From Cryptomeria japonica (lineage: Eukaryota; Streptophyta; Pinopsida; Cupressales; Cupressaceae), in contig NC_081415.1 in NCBI RefSeq assembly GCF_030272615.1, positions 193,302,695-193,362,694 of the forward strand: a DNA stretch of 60,000 nucleotides, given 5' to 3'. The notes under the pieces were generated by a model. The model searched no databases and was not told the DNA's origin. It was given only the letters and a program-made list of their open reading frames with translations. The position numbers were made by a program, and so were the translations under genes. Below, piece after piece: positions 47,301 to 58,743 of this stretch. Position 1 is the first letter of the stretch. Each line of letters opens with the position of its first letter.

Positions 47301-48785
47301 ATGGAAGAAGAACTTGATCAGATAGAGAAAAATGGTACATGGTCCTTGGTACCCAAACCTGAGCATAAAAATGTCATTGGCACCAAATGGGTGTTCAGAA
47401 ATAAGTTGAATGAGGATGGCACAGTGATTAGGAATAAAGCCAGATGGGTATGCAAAGGATATGCTCAAGAAGAAGGAGAAGACTATGGAGAAACCTTTGC
47501 TCTTGTAGCCAGATTGGAAGGAGATCGTATGCTTCTTGCATATGCAGCTTTTAAAAGGTTCAAAGTATATCAAATGGATGTAAAATCTGCATTCCTAAAT
47601 GGTGTACTTGAAGAGGAGGTATATATAAAGCAACCATATGGGTTTTCCCTATCTGAAGACAGTGATATGGTGTGCATGCTACATAAAGCATTATATGGTC
47701 TAAAGCAAGCACCTAGGGCATGGTATGAGTGCCTACATTCCCATCTTGTGAAGATTGGATTTGAGAGATCAAGTGAAGATAGCAATATCTACTTGAAGTC
47801 TGAAGGAGATCAAATCCTGATCTGTGAGGTTTTTGTTAATGACATTATCTTTGGAGGAGATGACAAGATGAGTCATGAGTTTGCTGATGAGATGAAGAAA
47901 GAGTTTGAGATGTCACTTATAGGGGAGATTAAGTTCTTCATTGGACTGCAGATCCAGCAGATGGAAGATGGAATCTTTATCACTCAATCCAAATATGTCA
48001 AAGAGGTACTGAAGACCTTTGGCATGGAAGATAGCAAACCGGTTGGTACACCAATGGTGACTGGTTGCAAATTGACAAAAGAGGATGATTCCGCACTGAT
48101 TGATGAGAAGGAATATCGATCAATGATTGGTAAGTTGCATTATGTAGTGCATAGTAGACTAGATATTGCACATGCAATTGGCATTACTGCAAGGTTCCAA
48201 AAGAGTCCAAGAGAATCCCACTTGATTGCAGTCAAGCGGATTCTTAGGTATCTGAAGGGAATAGTTAACTATGGATTGTGGTACCCATACAACAATGATT
48301 TCAATCTGAAAGTGTTCACAGATGTTGATTGGGCAGGTAATGTGGATGACCAGAAAAGCACAACCAGTGGTGCATTCTTTCTTGGTGGTAGACTGGTCTC
48401 ATGGATGAGTAAAAAGCAGAGTTGTATCTCTCAGTCTACAGTAGAAGTGGAGTATGTTGCAGCTTTCATGAACTACACTCAGACAATTTGGATGAAGCAT
48501 GTACTGGAGGGCTTCAAGATCCTTGTATCTGAACCGGTAAGTATATTTTGTGATAACACAAGTGCTATCAATATATCAAAGAATTCGGTTTTACATTCTA
48601 GAACCAAGCATTTTGAGCTTAAGTATCATTTCTTGAGGGAAAAGATTCAGAATAAAGAGATTGCATTGGAGCATGTGTCTAGTAAGGAGCAGTTAGCAGA
48701 CATATTCACCAAGCCTCTCCCAAAGACTACATTTGTGCATTTAAGAGGTGAATTGGGGATATTGCCCCTTCAGGAGGTGAACTAA
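47301..48785 (+). pseudogene. Copia-1 reverse transcriptase and RNase H
   Basis: The RT runs from [20 protein letters not shown] through [20 protein letters not shown] and [13 protein letters not shown]. The catalytic box reads FVND instead of the family's YVDD, so one catalytic Asp is lost. RNase H follows, with [24 protein letters not shown] and FCDNTSAI, and the end block [12 protein letters not shown]. The frame is open for 494 codons and stops at 48783. It is in the same frame as the integrase. Confidence 0.93.
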
Positions 48786-49026
48786 AAGTAATTGTTCCAC
48801 ATCAATTAGGTATTGCAAGGTCAAATTTTTGTTGATTGATGTGTTGAAGGATGCTACTCCTCAGGGGGAGCAGCATGATGGAAAAGAGATGCTTGTACCT
48901 CCACTTTGGCATTGTTGTCAAAGGGGGAGAAGGAGTGAAGTGAAAAGATATCTGCAGCAAATGGGGAGAAGATGTGAAGCAGAGAAGATATCTTTGTATA
49001 GTGCCATCAATGCCAAAGGGGGAGAT
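48786..49026 (+). other. Copia-1 3' untranslated region and polypurine tract
   Basis: A short non-coding stretch with several purine runs (CAGGGGGAGCAG, AAAGGGGGAGAAGG). It ends GCCAAAGGGGGAGAT at the 3' LTR, the typical copia polypurine tract. Confidence 0.85.
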
Positions 49027-50612
49027 TGTTGGCATTATGTGAACCGGCATGAAGACATAATGACATTGTATGTTGTCATTGATGTCAATATGTGTTATGA
49101 AGTGAACTGGCATATGTGATATGTGAGAAGAGGGAAATGGCATATGTATGAACTAGTTTATATGCCAAAGTGAAGCAATATATTTGTTCAAGGTGAACCG
49201 ACATGTAGTTATGGGAACCAGCACATGGAAGCATTGTATGACTACCGGTTGGTAGGTAGCTTCCACTTCAGGATTTCTGATTGGAGTACCTCAAGTTTGT
49301 GTGACTCAATCAGTGATCTTCTTGTGATGAGTTAGTAGTATAATGGAGGATAGATCGTGTTGCCATGTAAGCTCTGTGTGCATGAAGGATCTTGCATAAA
49401 GAAGACTATTCCTATCTACCTCGGGAATGTGCGAAGTCTATCAAATGATGATAACGTGTGATGGGTTATTAGCTGCCATGAAATCGGTGTAAAATGGATG
49501 ATGGAGAATGTCTTGAGATTGATTCAAGACTGTTGCATTTAATGCAGTATGATTCAACGGTCAGGATTGAACCACTTGAATTGCTTAACCTAACAGGTTT
49601 AGGGTTTAGGGTTTTTCTACTGACCTATCTGCTTCCTATAAGGTCGATGTTGTGTTTCTTTCTAGGGTTGTTGGAAAAATTTGTGAATGTGTATCCAAGG
49701 GAAGTGATACATGATTCTTGCCAGACCAAAGGAGAGAAGAGATACCTACAAAGTGAATGTGCAGAAGGAGAAGAGGAGCCTAAATGGATCTGCATTAGCA
49801 TTGAGTGTTGTTAATAGATAATTGTAATTCCTATTGATCTCTAACCACTTCAATAGTTGTAAAATCCCCTAACAAGGTAGCCTTAACTGGCTTGATGCAA
49901 AATCCCCTAACGGGGTGGTCTTAACAGGCTTAATTCAAATCCCTTAATCGGGTAACTTGAGGTTAATGAGTTCTGAGAAGCTATAGAGCTCTGGAGATCC
50001 TTTAGCTATTGAGTTCTTGAAATCCTCTAACAAGGTGACCCTACCAGGTATTATAGCTATCCCTTAATCAGGTGATACCTAATAGGATCGGTTCCTAGTA
50101 GAACCTATTGTAATGTCTTTAACTAGACAAGGCTCCTAACAGAGTGGACTTCAAAAGAGTTCAAAAGAAGCTTGTGGGTATTCATCCCCACTGTGGTTTT
50201 TCCCAGTTGGGTTTCCACGTCAAAAAATATGTGTGTCATGTGTGATGCTTTTATCTCGTGATGCTTTGTTATTACCTGTTGAGCATTTGATGGTTCTATG
50301 TTTTATGCCTATCCATAAAGCATACTGAACCAACTGTTGTGACGATTAGAGGATAGTTTACCTGTTCATGCATGAGGGTGAAATGGTAGTGTTGTTCTGA
50401 GTTAAATGAAAAGCTAAGTGTTCAACCGGTCAATGCTTGTTGTAGACACTCTTGACTTTACCGGTTGTAGTCTGTGTTGATTAAGTATTCCTGTTTGCCA
50501 GTCGTTTGGAGTATTTATTGTCAAACTGATTTTGAACTGTATTTGTGTTTGTACTGATTCACCCCCCCTCTCAATACCGGTTTGGTATTAGTGGTTCATC
50601 ATTGAGTTATCA
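49027..50612 (+). repeat. Copia-1 3' LTR
   Basis: It starts TGTTGGCATTATGTGAACC and ends TTGAGTTATCA, followed by ACTTA at 50613-50617. It is 11 bp shorter than the 5' LTR. Confidence 0.95.
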
Positions 50613-50617
50613 ACTTA

Positions 50618-51060
50618 CTCTTTCACCATTACATCCTTCATCACTTACCTCCATATCTTACCTCCCTATCTTATCATCTTTCACCATTTTATACCACCTT
50701 CCTAATGGTACACTTATGCTCCCTTCCAAAACACCAACAAAAAATAGCACTTGATCACTACACAGTGCTCTGACGGTTCTGCAGCAGGGATATCACCTCA
50801 ATTTGTACATATTCACCTCAATTTGGGTAGTAGCAAATATTAGAGCATAGAGCAGTGAAGGACAACTATAGTAGTAGTTTCCCACAGGATCATGAGATGG
50901 ATCTATCACGGAGGCTTCTTTCTTTGTTGCCTCTATCGGACTAAGGGAAGTAGTGAGGAACAACTAACACCTCTCCTTGTAGGGGTTCCCTGTTCTAGAT
51001 GGAGGCTCAACTTCACTGCTTCAGATTTCGGGATAAACTTCATTCAATGTGCGGTGTCGC
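50618..51060. other. Outer CACTA interior before the kinase fragment
   Basis: The first part is pyrimidine-rich and continues the low-complexity sequence from 37640-37937 on the other side of copia-1. The later part may contain degraded lectin-domain sequence, but I cannot align it by eye. Confidence 0.4.
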
Positions 51061-51640
51061 CCAAAAAAACCACTGTTATATATGTAAAATATATCTCTGT
51101 CCAACATTCTCAAAGATGAAATGTACATTGGTTTCTTTGCAACTACGGGAGTCATTTATGAAGAGAATTATGTCCTGGAGTGGAGCTTTACTACAAATGG
51201 AGTCGCCCCATCCCTGAATACATCTAATCTTCCATCCTTTATGCACATAAATCCAAGAGCTCAAACACCAGACTTATAGCTGGCATAAGCACAACTTGCG
51301 TCGTCCTCATTCTCCTCATAGTGGTAGGAGCATCACTTGGCCAGTTGAAGAGAAAATAGTATAGAGATATCATCAAAGAATGGGAAGAGGATTATTGGAC
51401 TCACAGGTTTAAGTATAAAGAACTACATATTGCAACCAAGGGCTTCGGAGACAAAGAAATTTTGTGATCTGGAGGCTTCAGCCAAGTCTACAGAGGAGTT
51501 CTTCCCACAAATGGAATCCAGGTAGCGGTGAAATGTATTCCAAGAGAAACAGATGATGGGGTTAAGGAATTCATAGCAAAGATCTCCAAACTTGGTCACT
51601 TTCAACATCAAAATCTTCTACAAGTCAAAGGCTTGGTCAC
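51061..51640 (+). pseudogene. L-type lectin receptor kinase fragment
   Basis: Forward blocks show the end of a legume-type lectin domain (ILKDEMYIGFFATTGVIYEE, YVLEWSFTTNGVAPSLNTSN; 51112-51235). A hydrophobic membrane segment follows (about 51285-51345; VVLILLIVVGASLG), then, in another frame, the kinase start [20 protein letters not shown] and SGGFSQVYRGVLPTNGIQVA, VKCIPRETDDGVKEFIAKIS, ending after HQNLLQVKG near 51640. LecRKs are plasma-membrane receptors. There are stops (51085 and 51466) and a frameshift, and most of the kinase is missing. It is a captured fragment in the outer CACTA. Confidence 0.88.
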
Positions 51641-52059
51641 TTCTACAATCATGTCTGTGAGAACAATGATAAATGGAGAGAAGAGTTATGTCGGGGCCCC
51701 TACTATTGTATGCCCCTACTATTCTATGGTGGAAGAATATCTATTCCATCTGGTCGGAGGATCGATCCACAGTTGTTATGCTCCATCCAGAGGAAGAGGG
51801 ATTGAAGTCAGTCCAAAGGATGGAGGTAGTTCACCCGCGGTTGAGCAAGTTAGGTTCTGGACAGTTTAGTTGAAGGGAGGGAGGCTCTTAGGGAACCCTA
51901 ACAAAACACAAAAACAAAAACATAACAAAATTCCTAACAAAACACAAAAACAAATAAAAAACATAACAAAATTCCTACCATAATGAAGCTGCAGGAATGT
52001 TTCCCATCACCTGGTATCCTGGTATAGCTACTCCTCCAACACCACTTCATTCCATAGCT
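51641..52059. other. Outer CACTA interior, no gene
   Basis: A repeated word, AACAAAACACAAAAACAAA, lies near 51898-51960. No coding signal is visible after the kinase fragment. Confidence 0.5.
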
Positions 52060-52374
52060 GGTTCCCTACAGAGGTGGGAGGAAGAGGCGAGATGAAGTAA
52101 TGGCAGAGGTCAACGGACGAAGACGCGGGATTTATGAAATGACTTGGTCTTTTCTTTTTTTTTGAAGTAATGCACGCGGTCATTGGATTTTTGACGAACG
52201 TGGGCACTGTTTCTAAAAAAACAAAATGTCATTGCCAAATTCTTCTCCGTCGAAACCAAATGTTGCATTGTCGTCGGAATTCCAATGAAATCGGGCATTT
52301 TTTCAAAAAAAAAACAAATTTGATCCCTTCGCCATCGGAAACCTCCGTCGGAATTTAGGCCAAATGTATTAGTG
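52060..52374. repeat. B-type terminus of outer CACTA
   Basis: GCGGGATTTATGAAATGAC, GAAGTAATGCACGCGG, GTCGGAATTCCAATG and CATCGGAAACCTCCGTCGG lead to the tip CAAATGTATTAGTG. Inverted, these match 23617-23880. Confidence 0.85.
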
Positions 52375-53995
52375 GGATATCCTTAACCTTCACAACTATG
52401 TATAAAGGGTCATCAGGTGCTCTAATGGTCTCACTAGGGTCAAATATAATACAAGGATCCTTAGGGATAGCCTATGTTTCTACCATATTAATCAAGTTTG
52501 GAGCCATAGAAGTGAATTCTTCAGAGGAGAGAGAATTAGGCACAATCTCAATAACATTAGAGGTATGAGAAGTAAAGGGATCAGTGAAAATATTAAGATT
52601 TTGATTAGGAGGAGCTACTGATTTATTCCTTTTATCATTCACACCTGTCACAGATATAATATTATTATCAATCAAGCCTTGAATCTTATTCTTCAATGCA
52701 AAACATTTCTTAGTATCATGACGAGGTTGATGATGAAATTGGAAAAAAAGAATTGTTATCAAAATAAGGGGATGCAAGATTAGAAGAATCGATTTCTTTT
52801 ATAGGAGGAATTTTGATAACATTTATATGCAACAACTGAGACATAATACTATGTAAAGATTCATTCAAAGGAGTAAATTGTGTTTCTCTTTGGAATTTTT
52901 TTGAAATAGAAGGCACACCTATTGTAGCATTCACAAGGTTTTTGTTGATTGGATCATTGAACTTGATGAGCTTTTTGTTGGTTTGAACTTCACAAACAAT
53001 TGTTGAACACTCTCCCCCTTATCACTTAGAGCCATAGGAGTAGATTTCTCCATTTGACTCACAACCAATTGATAATTGTGGAATGTTGCGCACAATTATG
53101 GAAAGGAAGTAAACTCAGACAAAAAAAGCTTTTCCCTGATATCTTTTTGTAGATTACAAATGAAAATTCTTTGAGTATCATTTTTAGGTACATGAAAAGA
53201 AATTTGAGCACACAAATGCTTATATCTACCAATGAAATCAGTCACTTTTTCTTTAACACCTTGTTTACAATGCATTAAATAGGTCAAAGTAATTTTAGGA
53301 CCAATGTTGTTTTGAAATTATTGGATGAAAGCAATTGGTAGTTGTTGAAAAGAATTTATGGAATAAGAGGGCAAAGAGAAATACCATTGTAAAGCCTTCT
53401 CTCTTAGTGTTCTTGTAAACAGTTTTGCAAGAAATCTTTTATCATAAGAAAAATCAGTACACAAGGCTTGAAATGTTTTGACACACGTAAGAGGATCACC
53501 TTTTCCATTATAGAGTTCTAATTGAGGGGTCTTTGCATGTTTAGGTGGAATGAATTTAACAATATCAAGAGAAAGTGGGCTTGTAAAATCAAAGGTGGGC
53601 ACACTAAACTTGGATTGACTCATAGAAGCAATTTGTTGTTGTAAGGAAGACACTATTTGAGAAAGATTGTTAATTGTCACTTTGGTAGAAGAATTGATGT
53701 TAGACATAGGTGATTTAGAAGGTTGTGTGATGTTATTGAAAGAAGGCATGGACTGAGAATAAGGTGGTGGGACATTATGATAAGTAGGAATGGGAGATTA
53801 TTGGGTAGGAAAAGGGACACTTAAAGGAGGAATAAAGTTGTTGAAGGAATTGCCCCCTTGTGTCACACTGATTGGCTAAGGAATAGTAGGGATATTCATG
53901 GAAGACATAGGTAAAGATGGAGGATTAAATGAAGAAGAGGGATTTCCCCCATGACCAATGGTTGTAGGAATGACATTTTGATTTGAAGTAGCCAT
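52375..53995 (-). pseudogene. Ty3/gypsy gag (minus strand)
   Basis: It starts at the ATG at 53995-53993 (MATSNQNVIPTTIGHGGNPS). A Pro/Ser-rich N-terminus precedes a retrotransposon gag core with LELYNGKGDPLTCVKTFQAL, REKALQWYFSLPSYSINSFQ and HCKQGVKEKVTDFIGRYKHL. The C-terminal block RHDTKKCFALKNKIQGLIDN is a decayed CCHC-type motif. At least five in-frame stops are present. It runs on into DDPLYIVVKVKDI at the CACTA border, where it resumes at 20283. Confidence 0.88.
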
Positions 53996-54160
53996 GATGT
54001 TAGATGTGAAAGTAGGAATGCTAGTTGTGATGCTAAATTTCAAAACTAAATCAAAGATGTAAACCATAAGTCTTCCTTTAGATGTCCCATTTTTCTCTAT
54101 TCTTGAGAACCTTGAAGGTGTTGGATTGATGGGCTCTCAGCGGAGCAATGACCTCCAAAG

Positions 54161-55023
54161 TGACAACTCAAGAGTTGACTAGCTATTTGATCATGATTAA
54201 CTATGGAGATGATATGAAATGCATGATTTAAGAAACTAGACTAACATGCTATGATAAATCCAAAAGCTAATTACTAGATAATTGAAATGCAAATTGCCTA
54301 TAGTAATGATGCCTAAATTGATATGAGATGGGATCCATATTGCTCCAAAATGAGGGGTATTTATAGAAATTCCAAGGCCAAAGCTGAGGTGGCAGGAATC
54401 GACGGTCCAGATTTGATCTGAAGATATCAAGGGCCAAGATTGAGGAAGTTGGAGAAGAGGTTGGAGGAAGGGACACTTGTCATCTCTATGGTGACAAGTG
54501 TCAAGGAGCCTTGGTCATGAGAGGGTAAGTGTCCAAGGGAGGAGACATGTGGCAAAAGTGCCATGTGTCTCAAGGAGAGAATATCCACACCATGGGAGGT
54601 TAGGATAAGGAGGTTAGAATGTGCAAGATAGGATAGGGTTAGTTAGACCCGAGATTAGATTGAATGGGTTAAGTTAGGGGATGGTTAGGTTGGGTGGTTA
54701 AAGTTAGGAGCCATGTGCTCATTTGAATTTAGAAATTCAAATAATTGAAAAATGGTAATTAATCTCAACAAACTTGAGTTTGTTAATCTTAATTAGGGAT
54801 TAGAAGAATTGATTAGTATGGGGAGACATTAATTAATTGAGAATTAATTGATCAAAGGGGGATGTGAGATGAACTATATAAATAAATCATTTAGATTTAT
54901 TTACTAGTAGATGAATAGAGAAATTAATTAAATTGCTTGTGAATTCAATTAATTGGGAAGGGGAATTAATCAAATAACTGCATATTTAATTAACTATCTT
55001 CAGACCATTTTTAGGTGTATACA
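54161..55023 (-). repeat. Probable 5' LTR of the gypsy element
   Basis: Minus-strand reading starts TGTATACACCTAAAAATGG (55023) and could end GAGTTGTCA (54161), giving TG...CA ends and about 863 bp. A TATA element, TATAAATA, lies at 54366-54359. The gag start follows 165 bp downstream. No partner LTR is in the window and I cannot name the primer tRNA, so the inner border is tentative. Confidence 0.5.
54359..54366 (-). promoter_or_regulatory. TATA box of the gypsy LTR
   Basis: TATAAATA on the minus strand is followed by a CCCCTCATTTTGGAGC region, plausible for the LTR transcription start. Confidence 0.45.
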
Positions 55024-55159
55024 TTTTGCCCCTCTTTAAAGCGATGTGTGACGACGCGTTGGTTCAAAGAAAACTTGATTGATGATGTTGTTGATATTGA
55101 TTTCGATAGGATGCAGATTTGATCTTGATTGGATGCGGATTTGGTTTCGATGTGATACT

Positions 55160-55272
55160 GATTTGATTTGGAGATGATAAATCTCGATATGATGTCGATT
55201 CGATTTTGGAGATGATAAATCTCGATATGATGTCGATTCGATTTTGGAGATGATAAATCTCGATATGATGCC
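55160..55272. repeat. Three tandem 37-38-bp units
   Basis: The units start at 55160, 55197 and 55235. Each reads GATTCGATTTTGGAGATGAT, then AAATCTCGATATGATGTC, with almost no divergence between units 2 and 3. Confidence 0.9.
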
Positions 55273-56095
55273 CCAGACGTTGATCGATAAATATCGATGT
55301 GAGGATGCCCCCTCGGGAGATGAATCGGATAATTTTCAAATGATTTTGAATTTTTCGCGATATTTTTTTTTTTTTGAAATTTTTGAAATTTTTGCGATTT
55401 GTAAATTTTAATGATTTTCTGATTTTTAGAGTCAATCCGATTCATTTCCCGATAAGAAATTTGAAAATATTGTCCTGCCAGGTTGATTAGTTGATTAGAT
55501 GATTAACAATAAGTGGAATAAAAATCCCACTTAAATGCCCCATTATGAGTTTAAAAAGGTGAACTCCTTTTTTTTACTCCTCATTTGTGCACTGCAGTTG
55601 TTGGAGAAAAATTGCTCTAGAGGAAGGAAATGGTGATCCCATATCACTAGCATAGGTTCGAGCGAGCTTGGCGATATGAGCATCCTCTGACATACGGTCC
55701 ATTGGTACATACTTCAAGAAAACCCGACTTTGTTGATTTTTTAAAAAAAAATTAGTTGTTAGCATAAAAAATCATTTTTTTAGCATTTTCATCAGATGGG
55801 TTGGAAAAAATTTGCATTTTTGAGATGGGGTGAAATGGGTTTTTTCGGTTTTTTACAAAATTTTCACTTTGCATCTCAAAACAAAATAATTATTTATTAT
55901 TCATGCATTTTTATTTTTTTTTAAATACATTAAAAAAAATGCTTGTTTTGAAAATTTTCAAGCGAGACAGGAAAGCAGTGGTGGAGACCCGACGGCGACC
56001 GCCACCGGCGCCACCACTAGCACGTCGGTGCCAATGCAAGTGTCGTGGATGCTGCAGGCGGCGCCGCCTGCGCCACCACAGGGGCTTAAATTTTT

Positions 56096-56128
56096 GGGTT
56101 TTTTTGGGTTTTTTTGGGTTTTTTTGGG
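56096..56128 (+). repeat. GGG-T7 repeat, potential G-quadruplex
   Basis: Four GGG runs are separated by exactly seven T each (GGG at 56096, 56106, 56116 and 56126). This satisfies the usual quadruplex spacing rule at its upper loop limit. Confidence 0.8.
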
Positions 56129-56793
56129 TTTTTTTTGTTTTTTTTGATTTTTTGAATTTTTTTTTTTTCGATTTTTTCGATTTTTTTTTTTTTTTGATTT
56201 TGATGATTTTGATTTTTTCGATTTTTAGATTTTTGATGATTTTGATTTTTTTTTTTTTTTTCAATTTGATGATTGGTTGATGATTTTTCATGATTTTTTA
56301 TTTCAATTTGACGATTGGTTGATGATTTTTGATTTCGATGAGTTGATTTGATTTTTTGATTCTTCAAATTTGCTGTTGATTGGATTTGATTTTTGAAAGG
56401 GTAGGATTTGATTTGATTTTTTTGTTTTTGATAGAGTAAGATTTGATTAGCTATCTAATTGATAAAATTAGATGCTCTTGATTGTTAAATTTGTTGATCA
56501 GATCTGATTATCTCGATGCATGTGCGAGATGAGATAATATTGACAATGACCTCATGATAGATGAACGTCATTGATAGGGACCCAATGAGATTTTGATAAA
56601 AATCTCAATTAAGCAAAATAGACCGATAGATAGATCGATTTGATAGATAAATAAATCAAAAAACTGATATGATGAAGTGATTTGATTGCAGGAGCACTTT
56701 AGCATTCTTCAGTCTCGGGAGTGTTTCCCGAAGACATGGATGCTGATACCCCGCCTTAGTCAGGCAGAGTGAGATCACATTAGCAGATGTGGT

Positions 56794-58743
56794 ATGTCTT
56801 CCCTTCTTGACATCCCCTGGCCTCTGATAAATTGGGGATTACTGCCAGCTTTAGCAGAGTGCTGGCATAGTGAACATAACACGTTTCACTTGCCGACTGG
56901 AGAGATGACGGTGACACCCGAGGATGTCTACCGAATTTTGCGGATCATTGTGATGGGAGATTTAGTATATTATGATCTTAGTGAGTGGGGTGGAACAGAA
57001 GGACTTTGTCACGTGTTTGAGGATGACAAGATCGGCAGGTATGATATTATGTGGCAGGAGATGTTAGAGCTAGGGTATGCCACGTTACCAACTATGCTTG
57101 CTAGGTTTATTGGAGGCTTCCTTTGTCCTAATCATAGGTCAAAGGGATTATCTGTTGGATGGGGTCATCTACTTGAGTAGATGGTGACAAAGGGGACCCG
57201 ATTTTCATGGAGATCATGTATGTTAGTGCACTTGTATCATGACTTGCACCAAGTTGTGTACTAGGGATTAGCTGCGTTATCAGCAGGGGTGACTATGCTT
57301 CAGATATGGGCCTGGGAGAATTTACCTATCACACGACCATTGGCAGACAGAGAGAGACCTGTAGGCAGACCTTATGCTAACAGGTATCCTGGTGTCATTG
57401 TCCAGCGAAAGCTGGGCAAATTAGAGTACCAGAGATGGACCTTGGATGACCTAGATACTGTGATATGGAGGCCATACAGGGACTGTGAGATTTGGTCTGA
57501 GGATGCAATGGAGATGCCATATGTATTCATGATGCAATATCTGATTGGCTCAACACCTTACGTCATCGAGTGATTCCCTTGTATGAGGGTGTTGAGACAG
57601 TATGGTAGGATACAGGGGATACCACAAGGTATAGCTCATCATGCTCGTCGGAGATTGGATATGGCTACTTGGGGGCCTTCTATTTCATATGACCATGCCT
57701 GCGCAGAGTATCGATCATTGGGGCCTATGGATTGGGATTATCTTCCAGGTGTGATGGATAGCGGGATGACACATGAGTATGCCATGTATTGTATTGTACA
57801 CAAGTTTCTGAGGCTGACATGTCTGGATGAGCTAGAGCCATTGTTAGATGAGGATGATGAGAGGCCATGACGCAGAGCTCCTAGACGATGGAGGGATGGT
57901 AGAGACAGAGATGATAGCAGAGATGGAGATGGATATGGAGGAGATGCAGGAGATCAGGGTGCTGGGGATGATGATGGAGGAGATGATGATGGGGGGGATG
58001 GGGGAGATGATGATGAGGGAGATGGTCGAGCAGTGGCAGTGGCAATAACAGGCACACTAGGAGCTAGCAATTCCAGATCTACTAGGGATGTATATACAGA
58101 TTGGATGGCCCGGGTGGTGAGCCGCAGGAGATCAGATCCAGGGGATCAGGAGCATCAAGTTCCAGAGTAGGAGGTTCCTCCAGTTGAGCAGGTACCTATG
58201 ATAGTATCATGGGTTGAGCAGCCATAGGTAGAGGCACCTCAATGGATCCTCATTAGGATGTTGTCGCATCAGCAGCAAGCTCGGATTATGGACCTACAGG
58301 CTCAAGTTTAGCAGCTAGAGAGTCGATAGCAAAGAGGGACTCTCAGATGGCCCAACTAGAGACTTAGATGGCTTCTCTCCTAGTCGAGAGAGACGTAGCT
58401 ATGGATAGGTGTCGGCAGGCCAAGACATAGGTATAGTTGTCAAAAGGATCTACTTTAGGGAAGAGTGCCCTAAAGATGATGCGCCAGGGGATCCGAGAGG
58501 CTGAGTATTACAGGACATTATACTTTACTATTGTTCCTCCTGAGCAGAGGGCTCCAGGATTTTCACAGCTGAGCAAGAGATCAAGACAGAGCCAAACTGA
58601 GAGTCAAGGAGTGACAGGGCCACTTCAGAGAGCTCCCTGAGGTGGGGAGTTAGGTACAAGGGTACTAGCTGGTGCTACTCTACCTGCCGCATCAGGACAG
58701 AGTTTTGCTCCGCGTCCGAGTGATCACACTAATATGGGACATT
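56794..58743 (+). pseudogene. Plant mobile domain (PMD) protein, broken by in-frame stops
   Basis: A single forward frame with no frameshift encodes a PMD: CWHSEHNTFHLPTGEMTVTP, EDVYRILRI, FIGGFLCPNH, YHDLHQVVY, AVWAWE-like LQIWAWENLPITRP (57298), RPYRDCEIW and WDYLPG. A Gly/Asp/Arg-rich segment (57890-58030) and a Gln-rich coiled-coil-like tail (HQQQARIMDLQAQ, ETQMASLLVERDVAMDRC-like) follow. Stops include 57178 (TAG), 57262 (TAG), 57571 (TGA), 57868 (TGA), 58168, 58226, 58309 and 58327 (TAG). PMDs occur in host MAIN/MAIL silencing proteins and in transposons. The low-complexity tail and repeat setting favour an element-borne copy. Confidence 0.85.

Larger units (their letters stand above)
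37943..50612 (+). mobile_element. Copia-1: Ty1/copia LTR retrotransposon, full length, interrupted by copia-2
   Basis: Two LTRs of about 1.59 kb (37943-39539 and 49027-50612) are flanked by the 5-bp duplication ACTTA (37938-37942 and 50613-50617). PBS, gag, protease, integrase, RT, RNase H and PPT lie in copia order. Without the nested copy the element is about 7.6 kb. It inserted into the outer CACTA element. The coding region is dead. Confidence 0.95.
20284..52374. mobile_element. Outer CACTA element, non-autonomous, 32.1 kb with nested inserts
   Basis: The left terminus is CACTAGTACATTTGG (20284, A-type). The right terminus ends in CAAATGTATTAGTG (52374, B-type). The flanking trinucleotides 20281-20283 and 52375-52377 are both GGA. 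Removing the element plus one GGA joins the gypsy frame exactly (VKDI to PCHGALID on the minus strand). Subtracting the inner CACTA and copia-1 leaves about 10.1 kb. It has no transposase. Its own cargo is a DRM methyltransferase inverted repeat, two DRM motif-I hairpins, PPR debris and a lectin receptor kinase fragment. Confidence 0.88.
55024..56793. other. Repeat-rich leader of the PMD locus
   Basis: No gene is visible. The region has GAT/CGAT-rich tandem units (55160-55272), a GC-rich patch (55970-56085), GGG/T-run repeats (56096-56128) and long T-rich low-complexity stretches to about 56400. Lys/Asn-rich ORFs on the minus strand are translations of the T-runs. Confidence 0.6.

Noticed and set aside
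55911-56367. Lys/Asn-rich minus-strand and Phe/Leu-rich plus-strand ORFs
   Set aside because: They are translations of long T-runs with simple GAT and GGG insertions.
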